From assembly GCA_051649085.1 (NCBI GenBank), contig JBOFGK010000014.1:1-11011 (forward strand): DNA of 11,011 nucleotides, in the 5' to 3' direction. The position numbers and the translations under genes are program-made. This document shows, piece by piece, positions 6,539-11,011 of the stretch (within the stretch, counting starts at the first letter, position 1; each line of letters begins with the position of its first letter). The notes under the pieces were generated by a model, which searched no databases, had not been told where the DNA came from, and saw only the letters and a program-made list of their open reading frames with translations. This DNA comes from JBOFGK01 sp051649085. GTDB lineage: Bacteria; Bacillota_I; Bacilli_A; UBA3375.

Positions 6539-7907
6539 AATAACAATGGAAGAAATCATCGCCTATGCCAAACAATATGGGTTTGTATATCAAAGTTCAG
6601 AAATCTATGGTGGACTATCAAACTCTTGGGATTATGGTCCACTTGGAAGTGAATTAAAACGTAATATAAAAGATTTATGGTGGACAGAATTTGTTAAAAA
6701 AAATCCGTACAATGTTGGATTGGATTCTTCGATTATATTAAGTAGTTCTGTTTGGGGAGCATCAGGACATTTAGCAGGTTTTTCAGATCCCCTTGTAGAT
6801 TGTAAAAAGTGTAATACTCGTCACCGTGCTGATCACTTAATTGAAGATTTTTCTAATGGAGAAGTATTAAGTGAAGGTTGGGAAAATGAAGAGATTTCTA
6901 AATATTTAGTTGATAATCAAGTGGCATGTCCAAATTGTGGTGAGGTTGATTATACGCCGATTCGTAAATTCAATTTAATGTTTAAAACTAATGTTGGTGT
7001 AATTGATGATGAATCAAATACAGTTTACTTACGTCCTGAAACTGCTCAAGGAATCTTTATAAATTATAAAAATATTGCTAGAACAACTAGAAAAAAATTA
7101 CCATTTGGTGTTGGACAAATCGGTAAGTCATTTAGAAATGAGATTACGCCAGGAAACTTTATTTTCCGTACACGTGAATTTGAACAAATGGAACTTGAAT
7201 TTTTTGTTAAACCTGGAACAGAACTAGAATGGTTTGATTATTGGCAAGAAAAAATGGAAAACTTTTTACTAACTGTTGGACTAAGTGCTGATAATTTTAG
7301 AGTACGAGCACATGCTGATGAAGAATTGTCTCACTATTCAAATAAAACTAGTGATTTTGAATATAAATTTCCGTTTGGATGGGGTGAGCTTTGGGGACTT
7401 GCTTCTCGAACAGATTTCGATTTAACAGCTCACCAAACAGCGTCAGGTCAAGATATGAGTTATTTAGATCCATATACAAACGAAAAATATATTCCCTATG
7501 TAATCGAACCAGCGGTTTCAGTTGAACGTCTTTTCTTAGCAATTCTTGCGGATTGTCTAGAAAAAGAAGAGGTAGAAGCTGGTGATGTACGTGAAGTTTT
7601 ACGAATTCCATACGTAATTGCTCCAGTTAAGGTAGCCATCTTACCACTTGTGAAAAAATTAACGCCAAAAGCTGAAGAAGTTTACGCAAAATTGAGTGAA
7701 AACTTCACTTGTGAATTTGATGAAGCTGGAACAATTGGAAAAAGATATCGTCGACAAGATGTAATCGGAACCCCGTTTTGTATAACAATTGATTACGATA
7801 CATTAGAAGATGAAAGCGTAACAGTTCGTCATCGTGATACAATGGAACAAAAGCGAATTAAAATTTGTGAATTAGAGGACTTTTTAAATAGTAATTTGAA
7901 AGGATAA
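6531..7907 (+). CDS. glyS: Glycyl-tRNA synthetase, single-chain (alpha2) type
   Basis: It charges tRNA-Gly with glycine as a class II homodimer. The 458-residue length and motifs fit the eukaryote/Thermus/Mollicutes-type enzyme, not the alpha2-beta2 form (GlyQ plus GlyS) of B. subtilis. Seen are YGGLSNSWDYGPLG near the N-terminus, the segment GHLAGFSDPLVDCKKC, a likely four-cysteine zinc site (Cys91, Cys94, Cys133, Cys136), and RPETAQGIF. Motif 2 is FRNEITPGNFIFRTREFE (from Phe201), and motif 3 is EPAVSVERLFLAIL (Glu326, Arg333). A C-terminal anticodon-binding domain starts with IAPVKVAILPLVKK. AAAGGAG precedes the ATG, which overlaps recO by 8 bases. There is no intergenic space for a T-box, so any T-box control would have to act further upstream, and none is seen there. 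Confidence 0.96.
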   Translation: MSKITMEEIIAYAKQYGFVYQSSEIYGGLSNSWDYGPLGSELKRNIKDLWWTEFVKKNPYNVGLDSSIILSSSVWGASGHLAGFSDPLVDCKKCNTRHRADHLIEDFSNGEVLSEGWENEEISKYLVDNQVACPNCGEVDYTPIRKFNLMFKTNVGVIDDESNTVYLRPETAQGIFINYKNIARTTRKKLPFGVGQIGKSFRNEITPGNFIFRTREFEQMELEFFVKPGTELEWFDYWQEKMENFLLTVGLSADNFRVRAHADEELSHYSNKTSDFEYKFPFGWGELWGLASRTDFDLTAHQTASGQDMSYLDPYTNEKYIPYVIEPAVSVERLFLAILADCLEKEEVEAGDVREVLRIPYVIAPVKVAILPLVKKLTPKAEEVYAKLSENFTCEFDEAGTIGKRYRRQDVIGTPFCITIDYDTLEDESVTVRHRDTMEQKRIKICELEDFLNSNLKG

Positions 7908-7908
7908 C

Positions 7909-8694
7909 ATGCGAAAAATAATCACAGGAAGTCATCCAGTTGATATAACTGAGCTTGTCCAAAAGTATATTGAAGATCAAGATATTTATGAGTTTATGGA
8001 AAAACATCAATTAACATTAAACGATTTAAAGCCTGCAATTGGTGATTTAAGAGCCTTTCTAGAAAATAAAGATTTGTATCAATTAACTTATAATGATGGA
8101 ATCGAATTAGTTGTCAAACCTAGAGTTGCCAATCCAGGTCTTTCATTTCTAGATGAAGTCGCTTTTAAAGATAATTATTCATTACATGATTATCACTATC
8201 GTGAAAATATAACAAAAGCAAATTTAATTACACAAATTATGGAAAATCCAACCAAAGGTGCATATATTTGTGGACCAAATGGAGTTGGAAAGACCTTTTT
8301 TGCCGTTGCTTTTGCTAACTTTATGTATGAGAAAAACAAGCAAAAAACATTATATGTTTTTTGGCCAGACTTTGTGGAAAAAACTAAGCGTTTTGGAAAT
8401 GATAATGTATTTTATATTAACAAAGTTAAGTTTGCACGCTCGTTAATAATTGATGATTTAGGTCAAGAATCAATTTCTCAGTGGTCACGAGATGATATTC
8501 TTCATAGTATTATTAGTTTTCGAATGGAACGCAATTTACAAACAATTATTACAAGTAATTTTAAAGTAGAAGAATTACAGGAATTATATTCCTTTAAAGC
8601 GATTGAATCAAAAAAAGTTCGAAGTATTGTGGAAAAAATTCAATCACTTGCTAAAGTATATGCATTAGAAGGCGACAATATCCGCAGAAAGTAA
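7909..8694 (+). CDS. dnaI: Primosomal protein DnaI, helicase loader ATPase
   Basis: DnaI is the AAA+ loader that places the replicative helicase on DNA in Firmicutes. The 261-residue product has an AAA+ domain from about 110: Walker A GPNGVGKT (122-129), Walker B LIIDDLG (179-185), then the DnaI-like SISQWSRDDILHSIISFRM (188-206) and sensor 1 TSNF (215-218). The W-x-RD segment after Walker B distinguishes DnaI from DnaC- or IstB-type loaders. The N-terminal 110 residues correspond to the helicase-interacting domain but contain no cysteine (the only Cys is 121, next to Walker A), so the zinc site known in B. subtilis DnaI is absent. The protein is somewhat shorter than B. subtilis DnaI (about 310). 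AAAGGA lies four bases before the ATG, one base after the glyS stop. Its usual partner gene dnaB is not beside it. Confidence 0.9.
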   Translation: MRKIITGSHPVDITELVQKYIEDQDIYEFMEKHQLTLNDLKPAIGDLRAFLENKDLYQLTYNDGIELVVKPRVANPGLSFLDEVAFKDNYSLHDYHYRENITKANLITQIMENPTKGAYICGPNGVGKTFFAVAFANFMYEKNKQKTLYVFWPDFVEKTKRFGNDNVFYINKVKFARSLIIDDLGQESISQWSRDDILHSIISFRMERNLQTIITSNFKVEELQELYSFKAIESKKVRSIVEKIQSLAKVYALEGDNIRRK

Positions 8695-8699
8695 GAGGT
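8695..8699 (+). promoter_or_regulatory. Ribosome binding site that sets the TTG start of the SNF2 gene
   Basis: GAGGT directly after the dnaI stop matches the anti-Shine-Dalgarno core and sits five bases before the TTG at 8705. The next in-frame ATG is about 90 codons later, past the zinc-finger motif, so the TTG is the only start that keeps the N-terminal domain. Confidence 0.65.
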
Positions 8700-8704
8700 T
8701 AACA

Positions 8705-11011
8705 TTGAAACTAGTCAAAGAAGAGATTTTTAGTTATTCAAAAGGAGAAAATTTATTTGTAGCAGGGGAAAGATTATCTGAGCAAGATTCAATTGGTTAT
8801 ATTAATCATATTGAGGCTGAGAATCGCTTTACGACTGTCGTAGTAGAAAATGGAGAAGAGTATTTTGTGGATGTTAATTTAAAAAAATTAGAACGTTCGA
8901 CATGTGATTGTAAAAATTATGAAAAAAACAATCGATGCATCCACATCTTAGCACTGATGTTTAGAGTTGTCGAACTTACTAAAGAGGTAGAAATTGAAGA
9001 GAGTGCAACAGAAACACTTATAACGACTAATTTTTTAAATTATTTTGGATTAAATACAAATTCTTATCCAGTGCTAAGACTATATCCAAAAATATTTATC
9101 AATGAAAAAACAAATATTTATAATGTTGAGTTTGCAATTGGTGAAGCTGGTGAAAGACCATATATAGTGAAAAATTTAGGTGAAGTTTTACATGCACTTT
9201 TAAATCGAAAAAGTATTGAACTTGGGAAAAAATTTGTATTTGAAACAAATGAATATAAGCTTGATGCTTTTTCTACGAAAGTACTTAATCTAATTTCAGG
9301 TCATGAAGCAATTAATATGTATCGTCGAACACTTAGAAGATTTACAGCACTAGAATTTGATAAAATGCAGATGACAAAATTTTTAGATGATTTACGTGAG
9401 ACAAGTTTTGAATTGAATTTTAAAGAAATTGAAATTACAAGTGCACCATTACCGATTGATTTACATGTTAAATATGAAGAGCATGAAATAATTTTTGAAT
9501 TAAATGAACAAGTAGAAGTTGAACACATTATTAAGAATTGTTTTCTGAAAATCGAAGATAAATATTACTTTTTAGATGATAATCAAATTGAAATATATCG
9601 CTTATTTGATCCACTACTTCAAGGTGAAGTTAATATTACAATAAATAGTAAGTACTTTGAAAATGTAGTTGTAGATATTATGGAAAAAGTAAAAAAAGTT
9701 TTCAATATCTCAGCAGCAGATGTTTTCTTCCAAAAGCCGATTGAAGCTGAATTAGTAATTGAAGTGTATATGGAAACAACGCTTGATAATGAATTCAAAA
9801 TTACACCAGTATTCAAATATGAGGATGTTGAATATGGATTTGATGGTGTAAAAGTAAATGACGATCATACGAAATTAGTAACTCGTGATACATTTATGGA
9901 AAAACGTGTAAAGCAAATCTTACAACGACTTGGATTACAAGAAACGGCAACGGGTGATGAGTTTGGGTACTTTCTAACGAAAAATGTTAATCAACGCTTT
10001 GAAATCTTAACAGAAGTTATTCCTGAACTAGCTGAATTTTCACAGTTATTTATTGATGAGAAAATTAAACGACGTTTAAGAAAAAGTAGTGATAATCAAA
10101 TTGCCTTTTCAATGAAAAAAGGAAATGACTTAAATTTCTTTGAAATAGATTTTAATATCGAAGGTCTAACTCAAAAGGAAATTAGTGAAATTCTTGAAAG
10201 TTATCATCAAAAGAACCAGTTTCATGAACTGAAAAATGGAGAACTGTTTGTTTTTGATGACGAAGAAGTAATGAAACAACTAGACTTTATTGACCAAATG
10301 CCTTCACTCTTTTCATATGATGATCACCGAGTACCAATTTATCATTTATTAGCGGTCGATCAATTGGCGAGAAGCTTATTTACAAATATCGATGTTGATC
10401 AAGAAATTGAGAAATTTGTGGAAAAGGCACTGAACCCCCAAGATATTTCAAATAAAATTTCTATCAATGCCAATATGCGTGAATATCAAGAATACGGTGT
10501 TTCATGGTTAAATAATTTATATCAAGCAGGGCTTGGGGGAATTTTATGTGATGAAATGGGGCTTGGTAAAACAATTCAAATTCTAGGTTTTCTAACAACG
10601 CTTGACGCAGACTTTAAAGCATTAATTGTTGTTCCCAAAGCATTAATTTACAACTGGATTGCCGAAATTCAAAAGTTTGCGCCAGGTCTTACATATCAGC
10701 AAATTGAAGGAAGTAAAGAAGAAAGAACAATAGCAATTGAACAAGTCAATAATTATAATATCTCAATTACATCGTATAACATGGCAAGAATTGATGAACA
10801 AGCATATGAAGACATTGAATTTGATTTTGTAATTTTAGATGAAGCCCAATACATTAAGAATTTCTCAACAAAAGTATCTAAGTCAATTAAAAAATTAAAG
10901 TCACGCCAAAAGTTTGCTTTGACAGGAACACCAATTGAAAATAACTTATTAGAACTATGGTCAATTATCGATTTTGCAATGCCAAATTATTTAGGAACAC
11001 GACAAAAATTT
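8705..11011 (+). CDS. SWIM zinc-finger SNF2-family helicase/ATPase (3' end outside window)
   Basis: The frame is open from TTG 8705 to the last base (769 codons, no stop). The N-terminal SWIM finger is CxCx8CxH: Cys67, Cys69, Cys78, His80, followed by ILALMF. A long region (about 100-560) of alternating strands and helices matches the position of the bacterial SNF2-associated domain. The helicase core begins with MREYQEYGVSWLNNLY, then Walker A CDEMGLGKTIQ (Lys622), motif Ia LIVVPKALIYNW, Walker B LDEAQYIKN (Asp712-Glu713, DEAQ variant) and motif III ALTGTPIENNLLELWSI. The second RecA-like lobe with motifs V-VI lies beyond the edge. SNF2 proteins are ATP-driven double-stranded-DNA translocases; the specific role of this bacterial group is poorly known. 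It starts 10 bases after dnaI and is likely co-transcribed. Confidence 0.92.
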   Translation, partial: MKLVKEEIFSYSKGENLFVAGERLSEQDSIGYINHIEAENRFTTVVVENGEEYFVDVNLKKLERSTCDCKNYEKNNRCIHILALMFRVVELTKEVEIEESATETLITTNFLNYFGLNTNSYPVLRLYPKIFINEKTNIYNVEFAIGEAGERPYIVKNLGEVLHALLNRKSIELGKKFVFETNEYKLDAFSTKVLNLISGHEAINMYRRTLRRFTALEFDKMQMTKFLDDLRETSFELNFKEIEITSAPLPIDLHVKYEEHEIIFELNEQVEVEHIIKNCFLKIEDKYYFLDDNQIEIYRLFDPLLQGEVNITINSKYFENVVVDIMEKVKKVFNISAADVFFQKPIEAELVIEVYMETTLDNEFKITPVFKYEDVEYGFDGVKVNDDHTKLVTRDTFMEKRVKQILQRLGLQETATGDEFGYFLTKNVNQRFEILTEVIPELAEFSQLFIDEKIKRRLRKSSDNQIAFSMKKGNDLNFFEIDFNIEGLTQKEISEILESYHQKNQFHELKNGELFVFDDEEVMKQLDFIDQMPSLFSYDDHRVPIYHLLAVDQLARSLFTNIDVDQEIEKFVEKALNPQDISNKISINANMREYQEYGVSWLNNLYQAGLGGILCDEMGLGKTIQILGFLTTLDADFKALIVVPKALIYNWIAEIQKFAPGLTYQQIEGSKEERTIAIEQVNNYNISITSYNMARIDEQAYEDIEFDFVILDEAQYIKNFSTKVSKSIKKLKSRQKFALTGTPIENNLLELWSIIDFAMPNYLGTRQKF

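Noticed and set aside
7348..7611. Minus-strand frame of 87 codons inside glyS
   Set aside because: It overlaps the conserved motif 3 region of glycyl-tRNA synthetase; the sequence is explained by the + strand protein.
8258..8446. Plus-strand frame of 62 codons inside dnaI
   Set aside because: It is the +1 shadow of the DnaI Walker A to Walker B region.
9301..9816. Two minus-strand frames inside the SNF2 gene (9301-9528 and 9619-9816)
   Set aside because: Both are opposite an uninterrupted SNF2 frame, are rich in Ser/Thr/Ile, and lack ribosome sites.

Overview
The window is strongly AT-rich and almost entirely coding on the + strand. It holds nine housekeeping genes and no mobile element, CRISPR array, rRNA or tRNA gene that I can recognise. 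Gene content points to a low-GC Gram-positive lineage (Firmicutes/Mollicutes boundary): DnaD and DnaI are Firmicutes-type primosome proteins, and glycyl-tRNA synthetase is the single-chain (alpha2) type. TGA is a stop codon here (ispD, dnaD and polA all end in TGA, the first and last in ATGA overlaps) and tryptophan is TGG. This excludes the Mycoplasma/Spiroplasma code and fits Acholeplasma-, Izemoplasma- or Haloplasma-like bacteria or an AT-rich Firmicute. A full-length PolA and an MEP-pathway enzyme (IspD) also argue against a minimal mycoplasma. The lineage is inference.

Layout. Positions 1-45 may be the last codons of an upstream gene. Positions 46-255 are noncoding, with two small inverted repeats and a candidate -10 box. 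The first operon (256-3005) is rdgB (nucleotide-pool sanitation), ispD (isoprenoid precursors), dnaD (replication initiation/restart) and a class I methyltransferase with an extra N-terminal domain. The genes are joined by overlaps of 4-8 bases. A stem-loop with a T-run (3017-3066) closes this unit, and an extended -10 promoter (3172-3180) opens the next.

The second operon (3219 to the right edge) is polA, recO, glyS, dnaI and a SWIM/SNF2 helicase-family gene cut by the window end. Spacings run from an 8-base overlap to a 10-base gap.

Functionally the two units mix genome maintenance with single metabolic and translation genes. RdgB removes deaminated NTPs, PolA and RecO repair and recombine DNA, DnaD and DnaI load the replicative helicase, and the SNF2 protein is probably a DNA-dependent translocase.

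I do not see an obviously new multi-gene system. The points most worth checking are the possible RsfS-like domain fused to the methyltransferase, the cysteine-free N-terminal domain of DnaI, and the operon that combines polA, recO, dnaI and snf2.
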